Shown here one piece after another: positions 37,475-48,894 of a DNA stretch of 64,000 nt (its first letter is position 1; each line of letters starts with the position of its first letter). This DNA comes from Agriotes lineatus. Taxonomy: Eukaryota > Arthropoda > Insecta > Coleoptera > Elateridae. A model generated the notes under the pieces. That model was not told the DNA's origin and searched no databases. It saw nothing but the letters and a program-made list of their open reading frames with translations. The stretch covers positions 62,001 through 126,000 of the forward strand of contig CALNHX010001045.1 in the NCBI GenBank assembly GCA_940337035.1. The letters run 5' to 3'. The position numbers and the translations under genes were made by a program.

Positions 37475-37625
37475 ATCCTCAACCGGAAAGACGCGGTGCG
37501 ATTTATTTTTATACGTGAAGATTTTCCAACTATTAATATTAAAAATCATAATACCAGGATCTAATAAAAGCAAGGTGCATTTCCGTAGTAACTACGTAAA
37601 CAAGATCAGAAAAATTTACTTTTCC

Positions 37626-37687
37626 GCCCTCGGGCGAGAATGGTTTACTTTGCACCCTCGGGCGAGAATGGTTTACTTTGCGCCCTC
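37626..37687. repeat. 28-bp tandem duplication
   Basis: Two adjacent 28-base units starting CCCTCGGGCGAGAATGG differ at one or two positions, followed by a partial third. A minisatellite-like duplication. Confidence 0.8.
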
Positions 37688-37827
37688 ACATGCGGTTGAG
37701 GATAAAAGATGTTTTAAATAATTGACTAACAAGAAAATAATACAGTTACTGCATTTATGTGTTTTTATGGTCATACGTAAAATAAAGTAACGTGTAACAC
37801 TTGGTCAATAACCAAAATATCCATATA

Positions 37828-38111
37828 TATAATAGACTTGTCCGGGACGCTGGTCCGCCCGGGACGCTGGTCCGTCCGGGACGCTGTTTCAGCAGCCAAA
37901 CCGTAAGAGATAGAGAAAAAAGTTATGAAAGTTATATGTTTGGAATGATCATGTCAGGTCCGGAACCGAATTTCAGTCACGTGACACTTCCGGTTTTCGA
38001 GAAAATAAAATATTTAAAAAAATATTATTGTTTTTATTTAATACGCGTTCTATTTGAAAAACGGTCTTTTTTGTTTTATTAAATGAGACATTTGTCTCAC
38101 TGGTTGCTAGT
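37828..38111 (+). mobile_element. Non-autonomous Helitron-like element, copy 2
   Basis: 284 bp. Ends with CTAGT followed by T, with the same TGAGACA/TGTCTCA hairpin. The 5' end has three tandem units of about 17 bp (GTCCGGGACGCTG core) instead of two of 21 bp, so tandem number and length vary between copies. The starting TC has become TA. The body is strongly similar to copy 1. Confidence 0.75.
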
Positions 38112-39303
38112 TTTCTTATATTAACAAACTGTTTTTTAAATCTAAGTAATATTTTCGATCTAGTTATTATAAGCACAATATCATTACTTTCTATCATTGT
38201 TGCATGGTGGCAATATTGATGACAACAACACAAAAGTTATCTTTACTAATTGGTTCCATCGATGATGGGAAATTAAAAAAAAAGATAAACATTATAATTA
38301 CAACTTATTAGATAGACTTTCACTCCAAATTTGAGCATGCAATAGCAGGCATTTTTTAATAAAGTACTAGATAATGTTTATTTCTACATTTTTCAAAAAA
38401 AAATCATTATTGCATATTACCAAAATCGACGGTATGATCGGCAGTACATAAAGGATTGAAATTTAATTGACCAAAAAAAACTTGTTTGCAATGTTGCCAT
38501 AAGCATTCTGTAGCCGTTAGAACCAAGGTACCTGAGTTCTACATTTAAAATCTCTACAAGGCAGTTTAATAACATTATCTTAAAAATCGTTTAATTTTTA
38601 AAAGCAACTAAAGCCTCTTGTTTGTGTAGAAATAAATTATACCCAAAAATGCTATATCTTTTATTAAAAATATAATCTAGACCAGAGTATAGTTATAAAA
38701 AGTTAAATTTAACTAACTGCATTAAAGTTGCATAGTACACAGGTAATGTTAATGTTATTTTTAACTACTGAATAGGGAAGCAGGCCAATATGGTACTCTT
38801 TCACATTCTGAACATCGTAGGAAAATAAGACTCAGAACTATAAATTTCTTCGATAAGATGAAATATCTGCAAAATTTTTAATTACTTAGTTGTTACCTTG
38901 GATAACAGTAAAATTTCGGAATTTGATTACCTTAAGAATCTATAGCTTTATGAACAAAAAACTATATCAAATAAATCTACAGATAGTCAAGTAGTAATTT
39001 TCTTTTGGAAATGTGTGCTGTTCTCCTTTCAAAATATAAATAGTATAAATCAATTTGGATAGATATGGCACGAATAAGTTATATGCCATCTAATTTTTTA
39101 ATAAAGTTGCAGCCGTAAGCCACAAGTAATTTGATCCCCCAAGTCATGTTCTGTATTTTTCATTACTGTTTGCAATTCCCAAAACTGGAACCAGTAGCAA
39201 TAATTTTGAACTGTATATTACGCTATATAATAATAATATTTATTTCTGCCACTTGTAAACGTATGAATACACAGGACCAAAATTAATTCTTAATCCTCTA
39301 ATG
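38112..39303. other. No recognisable feature
   Basis: AT-rich, without motif-bearing frames or inverted repeats that I could see. Confidence 0.5.
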
Positions 39304-39305
39304 TA

Positions 39306-39774
39306 CAGTCGTGTGCAAATAAATCTGGGACAATGTTTTTTTCATATGTAGGTTGAGTTGAGAATTGAAGAATATCTCCATGGATTTTCTGCTACCAGAA
39401 AGAACTACATTTTCATTTACTTGTCAAAGTTTAATGTAACTCTTCCTGATAGCAGGAAATCCATGGAGATATGCTTCAAATCTTAACTCAATGTACAGTC
39501 GTGTGCAAATAAATCTGGGACAGTGTTTTTTTCACATGCAGATTCAGTTAAGAATTTGAAGAATATTTCCATGGATTTCCTCTTATCAGAGAGAGTTACG
39601 GGTTTCAGTACCTGTTAAAGTTTAATGTAACTCTTTCTGATAGCAGGAAATCCATGGAGATATTCTTCAATACTTAACTGAATCTGCATGTGAAAAAAAC
39701 ACTGTCCCAGATTTATTTGCACACGACTGTACATATAAAAAAACCATTGTCCCAGATTTATTTGCACACGACTG
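39306..39774. mobile_element. Tc1-type MITE hosting a second copy of itself
   Basis: TA flanks (39304-39305 and 39775-39776) and termini CAGTCGTGTGCAAATAAATC and its inverse, followed by TGGGACA. Removing the inner element and one TA leaves 233 bp, a palindromic MITE whose right arm is interrupted inside ...CAATG/TA/CATATA.... The rejoined arm matches the left arm, confirming the insertion. Confidence 0.9.
39496..39729. mobile_element. Inner Tc1-type MITE copy
   Basis: 234 bp, with TA at 39494-39495 and 39730-39731. Long inverted arms start CAGTCGTGTGCAAATAAATC and TGGGACAGTG. It has almost exactly the same length as the outer copy and lies in that copy's right arm. Arms remain highly similar, so it is fairly young. 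Confidence 0.9.
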
Positions 39775-39776
39775 TA

Positions 39777-41559
39777 CAACATAAGAAAAATGTCCATATG
39801 TAGGCTAATGAAAGTGGTGATTCTAACACTTTTTTTCTCTAAACTAACTATAAATCCCTCTTTCAAGTAGTAGAATAAAGTGTAAAGTCTTTCAAGTCAA
39901 TAAAAAGAAATGATCTAAATAGTCTTTAATAATCTTTTAAACCATTTCCTTATGACATTGATCAGAATAAAAGTAAACTCATATATTAAGGATTGTGCAA
40001 AGGTGCTCAATCAGGTAGGAAAACTATGTCAAAAATATGTAGATTAATTAACTTATTGTAAAAATTTAGGGTTCAAAGGCTTATTGTCATGAATATTATT
40101 TTTGAGTACTGTATAATATCGTAAGTACAAATTGCATTTTCTTGTAAAAAATCACAACACATTGCTGCTTCTTTCTAAATCGTCTTCTGTAAAAATAAGC
40201 TTTTAATTAATTATGCTAAATCTACGACCACGATTTTATGACTATCTGTCGCTAATTACCGTAGACATCCACAAGAATTCGGAGAATGTGCCATTTTCAA
40301 CGTCCTCCGTAATTATTAACAGTTGCAACTGTAAATTTGCAAAACAACGAAATACTGTATCTGAGAAATTAATTGCAAATGGAAAGGCTTCTACATTAAC
40401 ATGTACCCCAGTACATCATCAATTTACAATTCAGGTTCATTATTTCCCATCTGTGCTATCGCCAACTGCTCTTTATTAGGGCCCGCCCTGAAACAAATTT
40501 CCTACCCTATTATGCTACAGCAAATTAATGCAAAACACAGGTAGTACAATTAATGGCAACAATGAATTTTGTGACTAGATCTAAATACCAATTGCTAACT
40601 GTCACGAGGCTGATTATTAACGTACAGTCCGAAAGTGGTGCAGGAATTATTATTGAATTATGGTTCTGTAATTTTTTTGTTAAGAATTTAAAAAACGCGT
40701 TTTTTAATTAATGTTTATTTAAAATTCAACCAAATGTTATTACTAAAAAATATTTGTACAACAAACGAGGGTGGTGTTATTTTGAAACTCATTTATCTCT
40801 GGTATGACGAACGAAACACAATATTTTAGTTCACTAACAATTAAATTGTTATGCGTGTTTGGAAAAATATTTAGTTAAAGTTACTGTTTGTTTTGTTTAT
40901 TGGTGATTACCGTAAGCAAATGCACATTATAAAAATACTAATATTTTCAATGATTTATTAGGAAAAACCCTTGCAGTAGTTCGTTTCATTTGTTAACGTT
41001 ATCTGACGAACTGCAGCTCCGAAGAACCCATAAGATAAAATCTAGATATTGTGGTTTACTGTAAATGCATGCAAATATTTATCAAAAACTAATAGCGGAT
41101 TTTGCAAAAAGGCAAATACATGTCTAATAGCTTGTGGATGTTGTTGTTACTTCAAAACTTTTATTGTCAGGAAATTAAGTAGTAATTTAATAACCTAAAG
41201 GATAATTTGACCAGACATAGAACTACTAATAGCCGAAATAATTCTGGAAACTACGACTTGCTTCTAACAGCTCTATAACTATGCTTTAAAATAATATTTT
41301 AATTGTAATGAATAATCAAATAGTATTTTAATGAAAAATTATGTACGATATTTCAAGAGTTACTAATGTTTATATAGGGTCTAAATACTTCATAATGAAG
41401 TTTTAGCTACGACATAAAAATTATTAAACATATAGTTTATTTTTGCATTCAGCGGTAGCTCCATTGATAGTATAATATTGTCACTGAATATATCAAATAG
41501 CATTAAATAAATAATTTTCCTCGGGACAGATACGAGTACATGCAAAGGCGAAATTAGCA
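39777..41559. other. No recognisable feature
   Basis: One 88-codon frame at 40213-40479 (plus) has plausible residue content but no known motif and no clear splice signals. The rest is AT-rich. Confidence 0.45.
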
Positions 41560-43620
41560 ACGGAAACGTACAATGGAAATGGCAATGTGGAACATTCAAT
41601 CTCTCAACACAAAGAAAAATAGTTTATGGAGAACTAGACAAAGTGAAAGTAGATATTTGACTTTTGATTCAAACAAACAAAGAAAGGTAGAGGAAATGAA
41701 ATCGCACTTTAGGAGCAAATAAGAAGTAGACGAAATGATAATTAAGGTGGAACTAGATGTTAAAGCATACGGAATTGTTATAATAGTGTTCGTATCTACT
41801 GACGATTCCATACTAAGCAGACAGCAATACTATCGATCATCAATCCCGGAAAGTAAATAACATTGCTGGAATATTTAAACCAAAGAAGAGGCAGCAGTGA
41901 ATTATGTGAGTTTGGTCTTGAATATCATAAATGGCTGTTTTACAAATAAAAGAATATATAAACGTACATGACACCAAGCGACCAGATAGTTATCTTCTAT
42001 AATAGATGACGCCATTTTAGGACATAGATCTAAAATAAGAGCAACAGGTGTGAAAGCTTTCCAAGGCCCTGAATACGGATTGGGCCACTTCATGGTAAAA
42101 GCTGAAATAATTCTTGAATATGGAACAGGAGCAAATCAGCCAGAAAGTAATATAAATGGAATTTTGTACACACAGTAAGGTATAATACAGGAAGTCTCAA
42201 ACAAGATTTGGTTAAATTATTTTATAAGATACAATTATCAAACACACTCCCTGCACCTCAACTACAAAATGTGGAAGAAATAAACTAGTAAATCAAAAGA
42301 AGTATATAAAGTGCCGAAAAGGAGGTGTTGAGAGAAGAAGAGAGCGGAAATAATAAACAGCCAAAATAGAAATTCAAGAAACTTGAAGGGCACACAACAA
42401 TGAACATAAAAAATGGAATGCAGTAATAGACGTAGACAGTATAATAATACAGGAAATAATATAAGCCTTAAATAAAATGAATAACGGGAAAGCTAGAGCT
42501 GGTGAACGTCCAACTGGAGTTAGTGAAATATGGACAGAATATACTGGAAACATTGGCTGATACATTCAACAAAAATGTGTGATAAAAGAATATGATCTCC
42601 CTAGGGATATAGTATAGCTCAGCTCAATACATAAGAAAAGAAATTATGGGATTATAAGGGTAAGTAGATCTCTTGGGAGATTAGACGACAGAATTTTCGC
42701 ATCTAACAAGAGTCATTAAAAGGCAAAGAGAATTTCGTGTGGATAGCTCTTGTTCGGAAAAAATAATTAAAAAAGCATATCAAAAAATGTAATTACGCAT
42801 TTAATTTGCGTAGACTTAGATTTACGATAGTATACCTTTATCTAGATTGTTTAAATATTGCAGTAAAGTGGAATAAACGTATACCTGAGTAGTGTAACTA
42901 TACATACATTATTTGTACAAGAATGCCTATAGACTCCTGAAACGGGGAAAGGGAGTATCAAATCTAATTACTATCTTAAAAGACTCAAATCAAGGATGGT
43001 GCTCCTCACCTGTTCTGTTTAAGATATCCAAGAATCCCTTAAATAGTGGAGTAACGATATTGACTTAGAAAACGAAAGAATACAAGTATCGTGGTAGCAT
43101 AGCATAGCAATGAAGATATTCAATCAAATATAACAAACGGACAAATATAAATTTATTTAAACAAATTGAATACAAATTAGGCATCTAGAAGTCAAATGTG
43201 TTACCTCTAATAACTTACTATTAGAATACTGGCAATTTTCTAATAGGAACAGACAAAACTCGAAGTCGTGGAAATTTGAGTTTCTACGAAGATAATGCGG
43301 AAGTTGTATTTAGAACATGTTACAAATGAGGAAATGAAAAGCACAAACATACGACAAAGATCTTGAGTGACAAAACCGAACAACAAATTGGTGTGAACAC
43401 GTTATGAGGATGAAAAATAAAATATGGCGAAAAGTAATACCAGGGTATTGCCCACCAAGCCGAACCAAGAGAAGGAGATCACGGAAACGGGATGTAAGAT
43501 TCGATGAGGAAAGGAGACCTGCAGGATGAAAACTATTAAGAGAGACCGATGTTAAAGTTAAGATGCAACAGCAGTCGTAAACCCCCTCCTACAAATTGAT
43601 GGTGGAAAATGTGAACATAG
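41560..43620 (+). pseudogene. Decayed RTE-type LINE relic
   Basis: Plus-strand remains of an endonuclease-reverse transcriptase element. Near 41580 there is a MAMWNIQSLN endonuclease start. Near 42470 LNKMNNGKARAGE recalls the K-NGKA-G-D segment that precedes the polymerase fingers. Near 42600 a DLPRDIV segment and HKKRN follow. At 43390-43520 come WCEHVMRMKNKIWRKVIPG and RTKRRRSRKRDVR, typical of the C-terminal region. Frame changes and stops are numerous throughout. It spans about 2 kb, shorter than a full element, so internal deletions are likely. Confidence 0.7.
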
Positions 43621-44135
43621 AAAATAAAATAAGCTGAAGTACAGTTTTTCTACTTGTCACATTGAAATCAACCATTTTAACATTGATTCCGGTTGAAATC
43701 GTATTGCAATCACTAGAGATTGAAATGTTAGAACTACCGGGATTTCAAGCTGTTTGACATTCAATTGTTGACAAGAGAAATGTTACTTTATGTTTAATTT
43801 TTTCTAAAGTGCATTATTAGTTAAAATGAGTGATGAATTCGTAGAAAAAAATAGTATATGCAACTCGTGGCTGATAAAATTTCAACGTCTCGAGTTACTA
43901 TTTCAACTACTTGTCCCATAATATACTATTATGGTGTGTAGGCCCTAGACCAGTGGTCGCCAACCTGTCGATCGCGACCTACCGGTAGCTCGCGGGGGCA
44001 ATTCTGGTAGCTCTCACAACGAAAATACAAAATCAGAGAAGCTTCCTAAAATTCCACAAAAAAATCTAATTGTCATAATATTAAACATAAACAGCGGCAA
44101 CGTTGCGGCGAGCGATCTGCCGCTGACGCCATCAA

Positions 44136-44166
44136 GCTAGAATCGGCTAGAATCGGCTAGAACCGA
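44136..44166. repeat. 10-bp tandem repeats in the hAT leader
   Basis: GCTAGAATCG occurs twice in a row, followed by a changed third unit (GCTAGAACCG), upstream of the transposase start. Such clusters are often transposase- or host-factor-binding sites, but that is inference here. Confidence 0.7.
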
Positions 44167-44320
44167 CCAGCCGGACCAGTGCGTTAGTGTTCGAGAACGA
44201 TCTGGATTGCTTTGAACGGGATAAATATGCACGGCGCGGCGACATTGCGCTTAGTTTAAAACTGAACGCGTAACCAACGTCCAGCGGTTGGGTTAGTAGT
44301 GAACAACAAAAAATAATATT

Positions 44321-46165
44321 ATGGCAAGCAGTTGTAAGAAGGTAAAGACATACCACTTTCATTCGGAATGGGAAGAACAATACTTTTTTACAGAAGTTAA
44401 AGATAAAAATGTGTGTTTGTTATGTAATACTTCGGTCTCCGTTGCTAAAAAAGGAAATATTGAGAGACATCATAAAACTGTACATTCTAATTTTGAAAAA
44501 TCATTCCCACTACATTCTGCCGCCAGAAAGGAGAAACTGAAACAGTTAAAAAAGCAGTTAATTAGACAACAATCAATATTTTTAAGAACAATCGACAAAA
44601 ATAAGGCTGCAACTGAAGCATCGTACCGTGTGTCCCAGATAATTGCACAAAAAAAGAAACCTTATGAAGACGGGGAAATGATAAAACAGGCGTTTTTAGA
44701 AGCTGCTGACTCGTTATTTGCCAACTTTAGAAACAAAGACGAGATAGTTTCAGCTATAAAATCTATGCAACTTTCTGCTAATACAGTGATGAGACGTGTA
44801 GAAGTAATGAGCAATGATATTTTTTTACAGTTAAGAACTGACTTAGATAACTGTGTTTATTTTTCACTTCAACTGGATGAATCAACAGATGTCGTTGACA
44901 CTGTCCAGATGGCCGTGTTCGTCAGGATGGTTTTTAGTGTTTATACGATTAAAGAAGATCTTTTGAAGTTTATTCCACTGAAAGGACACACTACTGGACA
45001 GGAGTTGTTTTCTCATTTAAAAAATATTATTTCTTCCGAGAAAATTCCAATATCGAAAATGGTAGGCTTGACAACCGATGGCGCTCCAGCTATGGTGGGT
45101 TTTGATAAGGGTCTGGTGGCGTTATGTCGTAAAGATGAAACTTTTCCGCAATTTCTCTCTTACCACTGCATTATCCATCAGGAAGCATTATGTGGAAATT
45201 TCCTGAAACTAAACAACGTTATGAAACTGGTGGTAAAAATTGTGAACAAGATTAGAGCTCAAGCGTTACAAAGAAGATTATTCAAAACCTTGGCCGATGA
45301 AGTTGACTGTCAATACGGGGACCTACTCCTTCACTCTGAAGTCCGATGGTTAAGTAGAGGACGGGTGCTGAAACGTTTTAATGATGTCCTATCTGGCATA
45401 GTTCAATTTTTCAAAAAACGCGATGAACCGACTCCGGAACTAGAAAATTCAATCTGGCTTAGAGATTTTGGTTTTCTCGTGGACATTACCGAGAAATTAA
45501 ACGAACTTAATTTGCAGCTTCAGGGGAGAGACAAAGAACTAGCAGAAATGATTTCTGATATAAAAGCATTTATCAAAAAGCTGGAGTTTTGGGAACAAAA
45601 CCTAATTAACAGCGATGCCAAGCATTTTCCTATTCTTTCAGAAAAAATATCTCAAAATCCATTAGAACCCTATGACAGCAAATATCATGTAGAAATAGTT
45701 TCTACCCTGAAGAATAACTTCAAAAATCGTTTTAAGGATTTCAACGAAATGGCTTTAGTAGCGCAGTTTGTTGTTTCACCCTTTATGGAAATTGATATCC
45801 AACAGTTTGCAACTTGTGTTATGCAGAACTTTGGCGAAGACATCGCTGCAACAGAAATGGAAGTAATTGATTTTCAAAATGATTTAGCCTTAAAATCGTT
45901 AGTCTCAAGTACCAAATGTATCTGGCCTATTGTAAGTAAAGACAAATATTCAGTTCTATGCCGTGTTGCCTTGAAAGTGAAAGCATTATTCAGTTCAACC
46001 TATTTGTGTGAATCTTCTTTTTCCAATATGAAGTTTATTAAGAACAAATATCGCAATCGACTTACAGATGAACATTTGGATAATTGTATTCGAATGGCTG
46101 TATCAAATTATACTGCAAACATTAAAAAAATTATCGATGAGTCTGAGTGTCAGCCTTCTCATTGA
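44321..46165 (+). CDS. hAT-family transposase, uninterrupted
   Basis: 614 codons, ATG to TGA, no introns or stops. Residues 30-56 form a BED-type zinc finger (C32, C35, H50, H55). After a basic linker comes the RNase H-like catalytic fold: D186 in LDESTDV, D253 in TTDGAPAMVG, the C283/H286 pair in YHCIIH, and W343 in EVRWLSRG. E564 in YLCESSFSNM is the likely third acidic residue. About 545-600 is the C-terminal hAT dimerisation region (NKYRNRLTDEHLDNCIRMAV). Length and wording match the Charlie/SPIN-like branch, also known from domesticated vertebrate and insect genes of the ZBED, SCAND3 and GTF2IRD2 kind. All key residues look present, so activity is possible. Placement between matched terminal repeats argues for a transposon gene rather than a domesticated one. 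Confidence 0.93.
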   Translation: MASSCKKVKTYHFHSEWEEQYFFTEVKDKNVCLLCNTSVSVAKKGNIERHHKTVHSNFEKSFPLHSAARKEKLKQLKKQLIRQQSIFLRTIDKNKAATEASYRVSQIIAQKKKPYEDGEMIKQAFLEAADSLFANFRNKDEIVSAIKSMQLSANTVMRRVEVMSNDIFLQLRTDLDNCVYFSLQLDESTDVVDTVQMAVFVRMVFSVYTIKEDLLKFIPLKGHTTGQELFSHLKNIISSEKIPISKMVGLTTDGAPAMVGFDKGLVALCRKDETFPQFLSYHCIIHQEALCGNFLKLNNVMKLVVKIVNKIRAQALQRRLFKTLADEVDCQYGDLLLHSEVRWLSRGRVLKRFNDVLSGIVQFFKKRDEPTPELENSIWLRDFGFLVDITEKLNELNLQLQGRDKELAEMISDIKAFIKKLEFWEQNLINSDAKHFPILSEKISQNPLEPYDSKYHVEIVSTLKNNFKNRFKDFNEMALVAQFVVSPFMEIDIQQFATCVMQNFGEDIAATEMEVIDFQNDLALKSLVSSTKCIWPIVSKDKYSVLCRVALKVKALFSSTYLCESSFSNMKFIKNKYRNRLTDEHLDNCIRMAVSNYTANIKKIIDESECQPSH

Positions 46166-46509
46166 ACGTGCTTTTTTATTTTTCAATGTTTATGTTCATG
46201 ATAGTGCGTTACTTTTTTGTTGTTATTATTAACTATTTTTAAATCTTACGTGACATGCCGTTGTGGCTGGATAAAAGTTTGTGTTTATTTTTCAAACAAC
46301 TTCGTTTGGTAGGTAGGAATGTAGTTATTATTAGTACCTATGTATTATGTATTACCAGTTAAATAAATAGTAAAATAAATACATATAATGATAGATTAAC
46401 TGTGGATTATTTTATTTACGTTGCGTTACGTGGCTTCCGTGTGGGTAGCTCGCTGTTTATTCCAAAATTAACAAGTAGCTCAACACATTGAAGAGGTTGG
46501 CGACCGCTG

Positions 46510-48894
46510 GTCTAGTGTTTATTAGGAAATGGCGTAATTGCCTTCTATTATATTTTAGGATGATATTTTCTTTCCGTAGCTACTGGCGTGCTAGAATTAT
46601 TGCAGTCACACTTTTCTGGTGTTCACTTATAGTTTTGTTAGTGTTACGCTACGTAACTTTTTCGATTCTGTCTAGTTTCCACTTAACAAAAATATGTGTA
46701 GCTTCAGAAAAAATCGGAAATAGTTGAAACCCTATGGAGATCTGTCAGATTTACTGTATTACGTGTATATTATCGGCTGGGATTTATTGAAATATGTCGG
46801 TTAATAGTTTAGGTTATCCATAAACACCAGCGCCCAAGGCTTAGAGTTTAATCCGTACGGGCTCTGTAATAGCAATTCTAAACCGTACGAAATGCTGTTA
46901 TAATTAACAAGGCACATCTAAATGAAGCTTAATCCAGTGCGAGTGGACCGTCTCCATTTGCTTTGATGTAACGATCCAGTTTAATCCCACTGCGATGCAT
47001 AAAGCCTGGACTGTTTTATAGTTCGTTAACTATAACTATAAAGCGATCTACTTAATTAGTCTCCACACCAGGTCTGGCGTTTGCAAACTCCACATTTGCA
47101 TGTTTTTAATAAGACTTTCCGGCACGGCCGTAACGGCTTAAATACTCAGTAGGGCTTATTATAATTTAGGGAAAGCTTAGTATCTTTTGTCGAATTTTTG
47201 AAATTTTTAAGGTAAAAAAATCAATTGATTACATCTATGCAACTTTCCTGCGTATTTACAAAGTCAAAATAGTTAAAAACGTCGATCCTTCAGTTCCATA
47301 CCCAGGGCTGATGTGTAGCCATCTTTTTGATAGTCAGCAGCATTAAATCTGCCATTTGTTTTTGCACATAGAGAATCGCTGTGGTGGTTCGACTCTATTC
47401 AAAATAGAAGATCAGTTTGCAATTGCTAAAAGCTGTTCTACAATCAACGTTCTACTTCATGGACCAAAAAAACGTTACAAATACTTTTGTACTTTTGTTT
47501 AACGCTCTAAAAAGCATCATTAATTTAAATAAACCCTTGATTAGTTTATCATACGTAAGCCCTTCTATTATTGGCCAAACGAGATCGTGTGATCTGTCAC
47601 TTGGTTTATAAACAAAAGCTAAAATCAATGATCTTAGAGAGAAATACATTAACAAAACGCGGCAAATCCCTTAAAAGCGGGGGAAATTTACAATTTAATT
47701 AATTTTACAAGTAAATATCCAAGTTACGCTAAAACTCATATGCGCCTTAAATAGCTCCTGCCGTGGTGCGATTTTTATCCAAATTCCGTTCGACTTCCAT
47801 TAATGGATTGCCGAAAAAACAACCTGCAGGTAGTTATTTCGCTGTCCACCGACGCTATGGCGAAGATCTTTACTCCCCACCTTGTTTTCCTCCACATGGA
47901 TAGCCTACTTAAGCACATAAGGTTGTCCCAGTGACCTAGTTTTGCTGTATTTGACCCAATTTTTACTTGAGGTATCCACAATTATTTTTCAATTGCTGGC
48001 TTTCACAGACTTACTATTGTTGCAGAAGTATTTAGTTATGCCGGTAACCAGACTTGGACAGGTGCGTGATTCCTAACAATCTTCGATTTCGTTTGTGTTC
48101 ACCCGAAACTAGGGAGAGCTGTGCCTGAACGATGCCGCTGGCTCAGAGATGTGTTATGTGCAGCCTTCAGGTGTTTAGACTTCGCTAGTGCTTTGAAGAC
48201 GTTCGCCAGGACTTCCAGGTGCTTTGACAGTGTACTGTGCTCACAGGACATCAAAAACACTGTTCAAACAGTATCATATGCAGCGCCGCACTTGTCCGTA
48301 AAATCGAAAACCCACGCCCTGCCACAAACTGTTCCCTGTTATTTTAAGCTTTATTTAAGACTACTGCTTACTGCTGTATATTTCAAATATTTAAGATGAA
48401 GTAAAGTACCTATTTCATAAAAAATGTTTTATTTTTGATACCTATTATTGATAAACGGTGGTCTTTTGAGCATCAAAAAATGGGTTTCATAAAGTTTTAT
48501 TCTAATTACGGTTACTTTTTCACTACCGCCCTCGAATTTTCTGTAATTGTTTTATGATATATAATCTGCATTGTAGTTTCTCGTAATATTTGCTTATGTT
48601 TATCGTTTCCTTCACCTCGACACGGGTTGTTAGGATGTTTGTAAAGCTCAATGTAATTGCAAGGATTTTAAAATAATAAATATTTTAAAAAGAGTTCATG
48701 GTCAGTATTGCGTACGCAGCGGTTTATTCTTGTAGATTGTAACAACATACCGGAAAATGGAATAAACGTTTAAAAGTTTTCCGAAACATGAAATTATAAG
48801 AAATATATGTGCTATTAAAGTTGATCGTGCAAACTGGTAACCCAACAATAATTCTAGAATATGTGAGCAAAATTTTGAGGAGTCCATGTTTAAA
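46510..48894. other. No recognisable feature
   Basis: GC-richer patches at about 47760-47960 and 48110-48330 give short open frames on both strands but no recognisable protein. No repeats resolved. Confidence 0.4.

Larger units (their letters stand above)
43951..46509 (+). mobile_element. hAT transposon with intact transposase
   Basis: 2,559 bp. Terminal inverted repeats CAGTGGTCGCCAACCT (left) and CAGCGGTCGCCAACCT (read inward from the right) differ at one of 16 bases. GGTAGCTC-type subterminal motifs occur near both ends (about 43985, 44005, 46443 and 46473). Adjacent 8-bp blocks are CCCTAGAC and GTCTAGTG. These share only CTAG in place, but both sit around the TCTAGA-like palindrome that hAT elements favour, so the duplication is blurred. 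The body has a leader, one uninterrupted transposase gene and AATAAA-type signals near 46360. Confidence 0.92.

Noticed and set aside
37187..37573. 128-codon open frame on the minus strand
   Set aside because: It runs through the TA microsatellite and tandem repeats, so its openness comes from low complexity.
40213..40479. 88-codon open frame that could be an exon
   Set aside because: No recognisable motif, no clear acceptor and donor pair, and it is on the plus strand inside a probable minus-strand intron.
48121..48399. 92-codon frame in a GC-richer patch
   Set aside because: No motif on either strand and no similarity to Dscam domains; left as unassigned.
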